Source: Dehalococcoidia bacterium (GTDB lineage: Bacteria; Chloroflexota; Dehalococcoidia; UBA2979). From it: a DNA stretch of 44,219 bases. This document shows, in pieces, positions 35,367-44,219 of the stretch (position 1 is its first letter; every line of letters begins with the position of its first letter). A program made the position numbers and the translations under genes. The notes beneath the pieces were generated by a model. The model was not told the origin of the DNA, made no database searches, and saw only the letters and a program-made list of their open reading frames with translations. The stretch spans positions 1-44,219 of the forward strand of contig SHYQ01000005.1 in assembly GCA_009692765.1 (NCBI GenBank). Direction: 5' to 3'.

Positions 35367-36563
35367 GTGGTAACCAGCGAACGACCGCAATCTTCGGCAT
35401 CCGCGTCGTCCTCCGTGACGCGCAAGACACTCGAGCACGCGTACGGCTTCGATGACGTCGCGATTGTTCCCGGGGCGGTGACGACCAACCCCGAGTTGGT
35501 CTCCACCGACTTCCAGCTCGGCGAACATACCTTCCGTGTTCCGATCATGGCGTCGTCGATGGACGGCGTGGTGGATCCGAAGTTCGCGATCAACTTCAGC
35601 AAGCTCGGCGGCCTCGCTGTGCTGAACCTCGACGGCGTGTGGACGCGCTACGAGGACGCGGCGGCGGTGCTCGAGGAGATCGCGGCGGCCGACCTGGAAA
35701 CCTCCACGAAGATCATCCAGCGCGTGTACCAGGAGCCGATCAAAGAGCACCTAGTCGGCCAGCGCGTCGAGGAGATCAAGGCGGCGGGCGGCTTCGCCAT
35801 CGTCGGCAGCACTCCGCAGAACACCAAGAAGTTCGGCCCGATCACGAAGGATGCCGGCGCTGACTTCTTCGTCGTGGCCTCCACGGTCACCACCGCGCGC
35901 CACATGTCGCGGTCGCTTAAGGGGCTGCAACTCGACGAGCTGGTGAAGCAGATGGCGGGCGTCCCCATCCTCGTCGGCAACACCGTCGACTTCACAGCGA
36001 CGATCGAGCTCATGGAGACGGGCATCCACGGCGTATTGATCGGCGTCGGCCCCGGCGCCGCCTGCACCTCGCGCGAGGTGCTCGGCATCGGCATGCCGCA
36101 GGTCACCGCGACGATCGAGACGGCGCATGCGCGCGACGTCTACTTCGAGCGCACCGGTCGCTACGTCCCGATCATCACCGACGGGGGTCTGCGCACGGGC
36201 GGCGACGTGTCGAAGGCGATCTGCGCGGGCGCGGACGCGGTCATGATCGGATCGCCGTTCGCCGGCACCATCGGCGCACCGGGACGCGGCTTCCACTGGG
36301 GCATGGCGACGCCGAACCAGGAGTTGCCGCGCGGGGTGCGCGTGAAGATCGGCCAGACGCACAGCGTGGAGACGCTGCTGTTCGGCCCGACCTCGAAGAC
36401 GGACGGCACGGAGAACCTGGTCGGTGCGCTGCGCACCTCGATGGCGACGTGCGGCGCGCAGACGATCCGCGAGTTCCACGATGCGCGGATGATCATCGCT
36501 CCGTCCATCAAGACCGAGGGCAAGATCTACCAGATGGCGCAGACGCGTCCGGCAGGCATCTAA
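35367..36563 (+). CDS. GuaB3-family IMP dehydrogenase-related protein
   Basis: No CBS domains; PIMASSMDGVVDPKFAINFSKLGGLAVLNLDG, GVGPGAACTSREVLGIGMPQVTA, ITDGGLRTGGDVSKAICAGADAVMIGSPFAG. Confidence 0.93.
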   Translation: MVTSERPQSSASASSSVTRKTLEHAYGFDDVAIVPGAVTTNPELVSTDFQLGEHTFRVPIMASSMDGVVDPKFAINFSKLGGLAVLNLDGVWTRYEDAAAVLEEIAAADLETSTKIIQRVYQEPIKEHLVGQRVEEIKAAGGFAIVGSTPQNTKKFGPITKDAGADFFVVASTVTTARHMSRSLKGLQLDELVKQMAGVPILVGNTVDFTATIELMETGIHGVLIGVGPGAACTSREVLGIGMPQVTATIETAHARDVYFERTGRYVPIITDGGLRTGGDVSKAICAGADAVMIGSPFAGTIGAPGRGFHWGMATPNQELPRGVRVKIGQTHSVETLLFGPTSKTDGTENLVGALRTSMATCGAQTIREFHDARMIIAPSIKTEGKIYQMAQTRPAGI

Positions 36564-36895
36564 TGGCCACGCGCGCAACATCGAAGGCTGCCGCCCCGGC
36601 GACTGGTGGGGCGAACGGCGGGGGCGTCGCGTCTGCGATGCCGGTGCTCGGGCCCAGCCGCATCGTGTGGGTGTTCCGCGTGGGCGGACCGCAGCCGATG
36701 GCAATCGGCCGGCTGTACGTGTTGGGCGCGGTCGGTTCGCCGCAGCACCTGCTACAGCCGCGCCTTCGCCTCGCTCCGGGGCGGTACAACCTGATGTTCG
36801 CCCGCTACGGCGTGCGTTGGCCGGTGACGCTCACCCGCATCGAGGGCGGCGCGCACGCGGACGACATGCTCGTCTGGGGGCGCGTCCCGCTGTAG
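36563..36895 (+). CDS. Uncharacterised 110-aa protein coupled to the GuaB3-like gene
   Basis: ATG overlaps the upstream TAA (TAATG); ...SRIVWVFRVGGPQPMAIGRLYVLGAVGSPQHLLQPRLRLAPGRYNLMFARYGVRWPVTLTRIEGG... Confidence 0.6.
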   Translation: MATRATSKAAAPATGGANGGGVASAMPVLGPSRIVWVFRVGGPQPMAIGRLYVLGAVGSPQHLLQPRLRLAPGRYNLMFARYGVRWPVTLTRIEGGAHADDMLVWGRVPL

Positions 36896-36930
36896 GGCTT
36901 GGCCGACGCGCCCGGAGGAGCACTGCGCGG

Positions 36931-37866
36931 CTATCCGGCCGGCGGCGCCGTCGGATAGCCGGTGCGCACCTCGACCACTCGCCGGATGCCCCGCAGGTCG
37001 CGATGCACGCGCACGTCCAGCGGCCCGCGCCCGGCGGCGCTCAGCGCCCGCGTGACGAGATCCTCCACGAACCCCGCTTGGCCCGCGCCCAGCTCGAAGA
37101 TCACCGCGGTGGCATCCGCCGCGAGGTGCGCGGGCAGTTGATCGGCGAGGCGCGCGATGATTTCGATGCCGGTGGGGCCGCCCTCGACGGCGATCTGCGG
37201 CTCGGCGGCGCGGATCTCCTCGGGGAGGTCCTCGTAGTCGTCGGTGGGGACGTACGGCAGGTTCGCGCAGAGCACGTCGATCGGCTCGGTGAGCGGATCG
37301 GCGAGGTCGCCCGTCAGCAGCACCACGCGCTCCGCCAGCCCGAAGCGACGCATGTTGCGCGCCGCCCAGCGCAGCGCCTCGCCCGAGACGTCCACGCCGT
37401 ACACCTGCGTCGATGGGGCGTGCTGCGCGATGGCCAGCGCGATCGCGCCGGAGCCGGTGCCGATGTCCGCGACGCGCACGAGACGCCGCGCGCGCGGGTG
37501 CTCCGCGATCGCGGCGAGCGCTGCCTCCACCAGCGTCTCCGTCTCGGGACGCGGGATCAGGCAGCCGGGGCCGACCTCGAAGGTCATGCCGTAGAACTCG
37601 CGCGTGCCGAGGATGTAGGCGAGCGGCTCGTGCGCAAGCCGCCGCGCGAGCAGCGCCTCGAACGTCGCGAGCGCTTCCGCGTAGGCGGGCAGCGCGCCGG
37701 CCGCGATCACCCGCGCGCGATCGAAGCCGCTCGCCGCGCCGTACAGCAGGTCCGCCTCCAGGCACCCCTCGTCGAGGTCTTCCGCGGCGTGTGCCGCGAC
37801 GAGGCGTTCTGCCGCGTGGCGCAGGATGACGCGCAGCGGCTCGGCCGCTGGCGCGTCACGCGTCAC
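36931..37866 (-). CDS. prmC: Release factor glutamine methyltransferase PrmC
   Basis: EPLAYILGTREFYGMTFEVGPGCLIPRPETETLVE, VADIGTGSGAIALAIA, ANLPYVPT (variant NPPY). Confidence 0.93.
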   Translation of the reverse strand: MTRDAPAAEPLRVILRHAAERLVAAHAAEDLDEGCLEADLLYGAASGFDRARVIAAGALPAYAEALATFEALLARRLAHEPLAYILGTREFYGMTFEVGPGCLIPRPETETLVEAALAAIAEHPRARRLVRVADIGTGSGAIALAIAQHAPSTQVYGVDVSGEALRWAARNMRRFGLAERVVLLTGDLADPLTEPIDVLCANLPYVPTDDYEDLPEEIRAAEPQIAVEGGPTGIEIIARLADQLPAHLAADATAVIFELGAGQAGFVEDLVTRALSAAGRGPLDVRVHRDLRGIRRVVEVRTGYPTAPPAG

Positions 37867-38690
37867 GACCCGGCCTCGGACGTCTCGCGCCGTTCGAGCA
37901 CCTCGTACAGCAACAGCGCGGTGGCGACCGCGAGGTTCAGCGAGTCGGCGCGGCCATGCATCGGGATGCTCACCATGCGGCCGCAGAGCGTCTGCTGCTC
38001 GGTGGTCAGTCCCTCGCGCTCGCTGCCCATCAGCAGCACCGTGCGCGCGCCGTAGTCCGCCTCGCGGTACGACTCGGGCGCGCGGTCGGAGGCGCCCACC
38101 ACGGTCGCCTGCTCTCCGCGCGCCCAGTCCACGAACGCCTCGAACGAGGCGCGCACGAGGCGGCGCGAGAACACCGCGCCCATGCTGGCGCGCATCGCCG
38201 CCGGGTCGTAGGGGTCGGTGCTCGCGTCCAGCAGGATCACGCCCTCGGCGTCCGCGCCGTCGCAGGTGCGCAGGATCGTGCCCAGGTTGCCGGGGTCGGC
38301 GACCGAGGCCAGCGCGACCCAGCGGTCGCCGTCCGCGAGGCGCACTTCGGGGAGCGAGAGCCACTGCTGGCGGACGATCGCGCCGAGTCCCTGCGGGCCG
38401 TCGCGGTCGGAGAGCGAGCGGAAGACCGCACTGGACACCTCCATGATCTCGACGCCGTCGATCCGTGCGGCCTCGACGGCGTCGCGAGCGAAGTCGCTGG
38501 TGAGGAGGTCCGGAGCGACGACCAGCGTGTCGATGGGGGCGTTCAACTGGAGCGCCTCGATGGTGGGGCGGATGCCCTCCACCCACGCGAGGCCGGTGCG
38601 CTCGCGCTCGCGCCGCTGCCGGAGCGCGCGGATCAGCTTGACGCGGGCGTTCGCGGTGCTCGTGATCGCGGCGGCATCCCTCGAAGGCAT
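37863..38690 (-). CDS. TrmH/SpoU-family RNA methyltransferase
   Basis: NARVKLIRALRQRRERERTGLAWVEGIRPTIEAL, VADPGNLGTILRTCDGADAEGVIL, LLMGSEREGLTTEQ, SIPMHGRADSLNLAVATALLLYE. Confidence 0.93.
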   Translation of the reverse strand: MPSRDAAAITSTANARVKLIRALRQRRERERTGLAWVEGIRPTIEALQLNAPIDTLVVAPDLLTSDFARDAVEAARIDGVEIMEVSSAVFRSLSDRDGPQGLGAIVRQQWLSLPEVRLADGDRWVALASVADPGNLGTILRTCDGADAEGVILLDASTDPYDPAAMRASMGAVFSRRLVRASFEAFVDWARGEQATVVGASDRAPESYREADYGARTVLLMGSEREGLTTEQQTLCGRMVSIPMHGRADSLNLAVATALLLYEVLERRETSEAGS

Positions 38691-38700
38691 GGGAGGATGC

Positions 38701-39768
<1,068 letters not shown>

Positions 39769-39842
39769 GGGTACAGGTTAACAGCGGGTGGAGCTATGGA
39801 AGTAGACTCGGCCGAGCCGGACACTCTGTGGGGAGGGGCCTC

Positions 39843-40337
39843 ATGCTGAAGGCGATCCGCGATCTCTATGAACGGGCGGAAAGGTGGGCAAGTCGTCGAC
39901 CGCTTGCGGCTGGGCTCGTGATGGCCCTGCTGGCACCTCTCGTCTCGGGAACGCTCAAGTACTTCCTGATTGTCGTCGTCGTCCTGATCATCTTTGTCGA
40001 GTCGCTCGCCGCGTACCTGCTCGCGGTTGGCCTCGTTGTTGTGTTCGCCGTGGCCCATGCGGTCGAGGCAAGAAGAGAAGCGAGTAAGGCGGGGCTCGGG
40101 CGAAGGTGGGTGTTCGGGTACGCCGTCGTCGTCGCTTTCTTTCGAATGGTTACTCCCGTGGGATGGCTGGTCGGGCTGCGGATCGCTAGAGGTGCAGGCG
40201 TCGGTGGTGGCTGGGGAGAGTTCGGGGTCCCACTCCTATTCGCCTTTGTCGGAACGCTGATTGGAATTCTCTTGGCTTGGGGGCTTCAAGCCGTCCGGCC
40301 GTCGCCGTTCGGGAAGTCATGGTGGCTCATCCACTAG
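39843..40337 (+). CDS. Hypothetical membrane protein
   Basis: MLKAIRDLYERAERWASRRPLAAGLVMALLAPLVSGTLKYFLIVVVVLIIFVESLAAYLLAVGLVVVFAVAHAVEARREA... Confidence 0.6.
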   Translation: MLKAIRDLYERAERWASRRPLAAGLVMALLAPLVSGTLKYFLIVVVVLIIFVESLAAYLLAVGLVVVFAVAHAVEARREASKAGLGRRWVFGYAVVVAFFRMVTPVGWLVGLRIARGAGVGGGWGEFGVPLLFAFVGTLIGILLAWGLQAVRPSPFGKSWWLIH

Positions 40338-40344
40338 GTAGGGC

Positions 40345-41634
40345 CTACACGCGTAGCCCCGTCGCGAGCGCGCCGAGGTCCCCCGCCGGCACCGTCCGCT
40401 GCTCCGTGTCATCGGGGTCGTCGCCGCGCAGCGGCTTGAGCACCACCGTGCCCGCGTCCGCCTCGGCGTCGCCGACGATCAGCGCGTAGCGCGCGCCGGA
40501 GGCATCGGCGGCGCGCATCGCGGCGCGCATCGAGCGGCCGGGGAGGCCGCTGCGCACCGCAACGCCCGCGTCGCGAAGCAGGCGGGCGGCGCGCGCGGCG
40601 GCGGCGGGGCCGCGCTCGCCGAGGGGGATCGTCACGACGTCCGGCGCGCGCTCCTCGGCCGGCCCCCCCGGCGCCAGGCCGCGCTCGCGCATGTTCAGCG
40701 CGATGCGCTCGATGCCGGTGGCGAAGCCGACCGCCGGCGTGGCGGGGCCGCCGAGCGCCTCCATCAGGCCGTCGTAGCGGCCGCCCGCGCCGATCGTGGA
40801 CTGGCCGACCGCATCGGGCGGCTCCACCTCCCACACTGTGCGTGCGTAGTAGTCGAGGCCGCGCACGATACGCGGGTCGATCGCGTAGGCGATGCCGAGG
40901 TCGCCGAGGTGGCGCTGCACCGCCTCGAAGTGCGCGCGGTCCTCGGCGGACAGGTGGTCGAGGATGCTCGGCGCGGAGAGCACCGCCTCGTGCTGCGCGT
41001 CCTCCTTCGAGTCGAGGATGCGCAGGATGTTCGTCTCGAAGCGGCGGCGGGAGTCGGTGGAGAGTGTTCCCAAATGCGGCAGGAAGTGCCGCTCCAGCAC
41101 CTTGCCGAAGGCGCGGCGCGTCTCCGCCGTGCCGATCGAGTTGATGCGCAGCGAGAGATCGGTCAGCCCGAGTTCGCCGTAGAGCGTCAGTTGCAGGTCG
41201 ATCAGCTCCGCGTCGGCGGCGGGCGAGTCGGTGCCGATCGCCTCGACGCCGAACTGCCACAACTGGCGGTAGCGCCCAGCCTGTGGGCGGTCGTAGCGGA
41301 AGAAGGGGCCGAAGTAGAAGAGCCGCACCGGCTGCGGCCGGCTGGCCATGCCGTGCTCGAGGTAGGCGCGGCAGACCGCCGCCGTCCCCTCCGGGCGCAG
41401 CGCGAGGGCGTCCCCGCCGCGGTCCTCGAAGAGGTAGACCTCCTTGCGCACGATGTCCGACTCGTCGCCCGCGGTGTGCAGGAAGACCGCGGCATCCTCC
41501 ACGATCGGGGTGGTGATCTGGCGGTAGTCGTACAGCCGCGCCACGCGCTCCGCGGTGTCGCGGATGAAGCGCCAGAGGTCTGCGTCCTCCGGCAGGGTGT
41601 CGTGCATGCCGCGCGGGGCGCGAGGTGAAGCCAT
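40345..41634 (-). CDS. hisS: Histidyl-tRNA synthetase
   Basis: PRGMHDTLPEDADLW, ALRPEGTAAVCRAYLEHGM, IVRGLDYYARTVWEV, GGRYDGLMEALGG, GFATGIERIAL. Confidence 0.96.
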   Translation of the reverse strand: MASPRAPRGMHDTLPEDADLWRFIRDTAERVARLYDYRQITTPIVEDAAVFLHTAGDESDIVRKEVYLFEDRGGDALALRPEGTAAVCRAYLEHGMASRPQPVRLFYFGPFFRYDRPQAGRYRQLWQFGVEAIGTDSPAADAELIDLQLTLYGELGLTDLSLRINSIGTAETRRAFGKVLERHFLPHLGTLSTDSRRRFETNILRILDSKEDAQHEAVLSAPSILDHLSAEDRAHFEAVQRHLGDLGIAYAIDPRIVRGLDYYARTVWEVEPPDAVGQSTIGAGGRYDGLMEALGGPATPAVGFATGIERIALNMRERGLAPGGPAEERAPDVVTIPLGERGPAAAARAARLLRDAGVAVRSGLPGRSMRAAMRAADASGARYALIVGDAEADAGTVVLKPLRGDDPDDTEQRTVPAGDLGALATGLRV

Positions 41635-41641
41635 GGGCCGG

Positions 41642-41670
41642 AGTCTACGGGCGGCTCCGGGCCCGGGCAA
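41642..41670 (-). promoter_or_regulatory. Candidate hisS promoter TTGCCC - 17 bp - TAGACT, -10 only 7 nt from the ATG
   Basis: Reverse complements of 41665-41670 (gggcaa) and 41642-41647 (agtcta). Confidence 0.55.
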
Positions 41671-41727
41671 CGCGAGGGCCTTCCCGGGCGGCTCCGCGGG
41701 AGGCGCTTGGTATACACTCGCGTCAGT

Positions 41728-43902
41728 ATGGTCGTCTCGAAACCGCACCCCGCCGGCGCAAGCGAGTTGCTCGAGGCGGCGGCGGGCTACCTCCCGCCCG
41801 ACCGCGTCGAGCAGGTGCAGCGCGCCCTCGACTTCGCGATCGAGCAGCACGACGGCCAACTGCGCCACTCCGGCGAGCCCTACGTCACCCACCCCATCGC
41901 CGTCGCGCGGCTGTGCGCCGAGTTGCGCATGGACGCCTCGACCCTCGCCGCGGCGCTGCTCCACGACACCATCGAGGACTGCGGCGTCACTGCCGAGCAA
42001 CTGCGCGCGAAGTTCGGCCCGGACGTCACCCTGCTCGTGGAGGGGGCGACGAAGATCGAGCAACTGCCCGACCGCGCGCTGGACACCGAGCAGGCGGACG
42101 CCGAGACGCTCCGCAAGATGTTCCTCGCGATGGCGGAGGACGTGCGCGTCGTGATCGTGAAGATGGCCGACCGCCTCCACAACATGCGCACGCTGGAGTA
42201 CCTCGCCAGCGGCCGCCAGCAGGCGCTGGCCCGCGAGACGATGGACATCTACGCCCCGCTCGCCTCCCGCCTCGGCGTCTGGCAGTTCAAGTGGGAACTG
42301 GAGGATCTCGCGTTCCGCTACCTGGAGCCGGAGCAGTACCACCGCGTCGCCAGCATGGTCGCGTCGCGCCGCAGCGAGCGCGAGCGCTACGTGCGCCTGC
42401 TGGAAGACGAGCTGCGCGAGGTGCTGGCGGCCGTGGGCGTTACCGCGGAGGTGACCGGCCGCGTGAAGCACCTGTACTCGATCTCGGAGAAGATGCAGCG
42501 CTACGCGGAGCAGGGGCGGTCCTTCGACCAGATGCGTGATCTCCTTGCGGTGCGCGTGCTCGTCGACACGATCGCTGACTGCTACAACGCCCTCGGCGTC
42601 GTCCACCAGCACTGGCGTCCGATCCCCGGCACCTTCGACGACTACATCGCGAGCCCGCGGGAGTCGCTGTACCAGTCGCTGCACACCTCCGTGCTGGGCC
42701 CCGACATGCGGCCGTTTGAGGTGCAGATCCGCACCTACGAGATGCACCAGGTCGCGGAGTACGGCGTGGCGGCGCATTGGCAGTACAAGGGCGACAACCC
42801 CGGCAAGCGCGACGCGCAGTACGAGGAGCGCATGGCGTGGCTGCGTCACCTCCTCGAGTGGCAGCAGGAGGTCTCCGGCACGGAGGACTTCCTGGAGTCC
42901 GTGCGCATGGACGTGTTCCGCGACCAGGTCTTCGTGCACACGCCGAAGGGCGCTGTGCGCGTGCTGCCCGCCGGGTCGACGCCGATCGACTTTGCCTACC
43001 GCATCCACACCGACCTGGGCCACAACTGCGTCGGCGCGAAGGTCAACGGCAAGATGGTGCCGCTGCACACGGTGCTGAAGAACGGCGACGTGATCGAGGT
43101 GATCCGATCGCGCGTGCCGAAGGGGCCGTCGCGGGACTGGCTGATGCCGTCGCTCGGCTACCTCGGGTCCAGTCACTCGCGGCAGAAGGTACGCCAGTGG
43201 TTCCGCCGCGAGCACCGCGAAGACAACGTGGACAAAGGGAAAGAGATGCTGGAGCGCGAAACGCGCCGCCTCGGCATCGAACGCGCGCCCTCCGATCTGC
43301 CGAAGCAGCTGGGCTACGAAGGCACGCGCGACCTGCACGCGGCGCTGGGATCCGGCGATCTGAGCCTGCAGAAGCTCGCCAACCGCCTCGCGGAGTACGT
43401 GCCGCAGCCGGAGACGCCCCGGCTCTCGGCATCCACGGTGGAGGTGCAACGCGGCGCGCCGGGCGTGCGCGTGCTGGGCACCGGCGGCCTGCACGTGCAA
43501 CTGGCCAAGTGCTGTCGGCCGCTGCCCGGCGATCCGATTATGGGCTATGTGACCCGCGCGCGCGGCGTCACCGTGCATCGTTCCGACTGCCGCACTGCCC
43601 ACTGGGGGGGCGACGCGGAGCGGGTGGTTGAGTGTGACTGGGGCCCCACCGCGTCCATGTACAGCGCCTCCGTGGAGGTGCTGGCGTGGGACCGCGTGGG
43701 CTTGCTCCGTGACCTCAGTACCATCATCGCGGGCGCGGGGGTGAACATGGTTGGTGTGCGCACGGTGGAACACGACGACCGCACCACCACCGTTGAGCTC
43801 ACGCTGGAGACGGAGGGCGGAGCGCAGTTCTCCCGCCTGCTCTCGCACCTCGATGGCGTGCGCGGGGTGATCTCGGTGCGACGATCGGGGAGTGCCGCGT
43901 GA
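41728..43902 (+). CDS. RelA/SpoT bifunctional (p)ppGpp synthetase/hydrolase
   Basis: HD domain LLHDTIEDCGVT and KMADRLHNMRTL, synthetase YQSLHTSVLGP, TGS VRVLPAGSTPIDFAYRIHTDLGHNCVGAKVNGKMV, C-terminal ACT. Confidence 0.95.
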   Translation: MVVSKPHPAGASELLEAAAGYLPPDRVEQVQRALDFAIEQHDGQLRHSGEPYVTHPIAVARLCAELRMDASTLAAALLHDTIEDCGVTAEQLRAKFGPDVTLLVEGATKIEQLPDRALDTEQADAETLRKMFLAMAEDVRVVIVKMADRLHNMRTLEYLASGRQQALARETMDIYAPLASRLGVWQFKWELEDLAFRYLEPEQYHRVASMVASRRSERERYVRLLEDELREVLAAVGVTAEVTGRVKHLYSISEKMQRYAEQGRSFDQMRDLLAVRVLVDTIADCYNALGVVHQHWRPIPGTFDDYIASPRESLYQSLHTSVLGPDMRPFEVQIRTYEMHQVAEYGVAAHWQYKGDNPGKRDAQYEERMAWLRHLLEWQQEVSGTEDFLESVRMDVFRDQVFVHTPKGAVRVLPAGSTPIDFAYRIHTDLGHNCVGAKVNGKMVPLHTVLKNGDVIEVIRSRVPKGPSRDWLMPSLGYLGSSHSRQKVRQWFRREHREDNVDKGKEMLERETRRLGIERAPSDLPKQLGYEGTRDLHAALGSGDLSLQKLANRLAEYVPQPETPRLSASTVEVQRGAPGVRVLGTGGLHVQLAKCCRPLPGDPIMGYVTRARGVTVHRSDCRTAHWGGDAERVVECDWGPTASMYSASVEVLAWDRVGLLRDLSTIIAGAGVNMVGVRTVEHDDRTTTVELTLETEGGAQFSRLLSHLDGVRGVISVRRSGSAA

Positions 43903-44063
43903 ATGTGATCGAGACTTCTCGCCTCACCCTGCGGCTCATCTCGCTCGCCGATATCGAGCAGATCCGGCCGCACTCGTCCCTCGCGTACCGCTCACCGGCG
44001 CCCGAAGTTCTTGCCGGTGAACCCGTGCTCAACGTGGAAACTCTAACTCTGCAAGTGGTATGA
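43899..44063 (+). pseudogene. Truncated GNAT N-terminus fused in frame to the C-terminus of an IS3/rve-type transposase
   Basis: VNVIETSRLTLRLISLADIEQ|IRPHSSLAYRSPAPEVLAGEPVLNVETLTLQVV*; GTGA overlap with the RelA/SpoT stop. Confidence 0.65.
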
Positions 44064-44080
44064 ATACCGGGGGCAGGTCA
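43962..44080 (+). mobile_element. 3' remnant of an IS3-family-like insertion sequence
   Basis: Encodes IRPHSSLAYRSPAPE (integrase-core C-terminal signature), then non-coding tail ending gggggcaggtca; left part of element absent. Confidence 0.6.
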
Positions 44081-44129
44081 CGCGCGCGGCGGGGAGCGGC
44101 GGGATCGCGTAGGCGGTATCGAGGGTCAT
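44043..44129 (-). pseudogene. Candidate 5' fragment of a minus-strand gene truncated at the IS remnant
   Basis: MTLDTAYAIPPLPAARV then IS-derived TCPRYSYHLQS*; ggaagg purine stretch upstream of the ATG. Confidence 0.35.
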
Positions 44130-44219
44130 CGGGCGCCTTCCGTTCAGACGTGGATCTGTGGTGATCGTCGTCATGACGCGCGGATGGGCACTGCCAGCGC
44201 GTTGACGGCGGGTTGACGG

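Noticed and set aside
40345-43848. 1167-aa minus-strand ORF as a fusion protein
   Set aside because: HisS starts at 41634; the N-terminal extension is antisense to relA/spoT

Overview
GC-rich (about 70% by eye) bacterial chromosomal window, mostly dense housekeeping genes with many overlapping ATGA/GTGA starts. The gene content suggests Chloroflexota, but this is inference only. Left to right: a partial cysteine-hydrolase-like CDS, MBL hydrolase, FmdB-type zinc ribbon, argF, cdaA-cdaR-der-plsY-gpsA, a HEAT-repeat protein, NUDIX and GNAT; then a minus-strand acyl-CoA module (two paralogous SDRs, two MaoC hotdog proteins, PHP protein, thiolase, DUF35 zinc/OB protein); a Complex I operon nuoA-C-D-H-J-K-(small DUF2007-like ORF)-L-M-N with no nuoB or nuoI; ybeY; dnaX-recR-recO; polyprenyl synthetase, tatD and metG; a GuaB3-like IMPDH paralogue with a structured leader; prfA-trmH-prmC; hisS and a divergent relA/spoT. 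The right end carries an apparent IS3-type transposase 3' remnant fused in frame to a truncated GNAT gene. No tRNA, rRNA or CRISPR array was seen. I found no convincing wholly new system. The best leads are the IS scar, the nuo operon lacking B and I with an embedded small ORF, the unfused MFE-2-like module, the guaB3 leader, a multi-hairpin intergenic element, and recurrent near-leaderless promoters.
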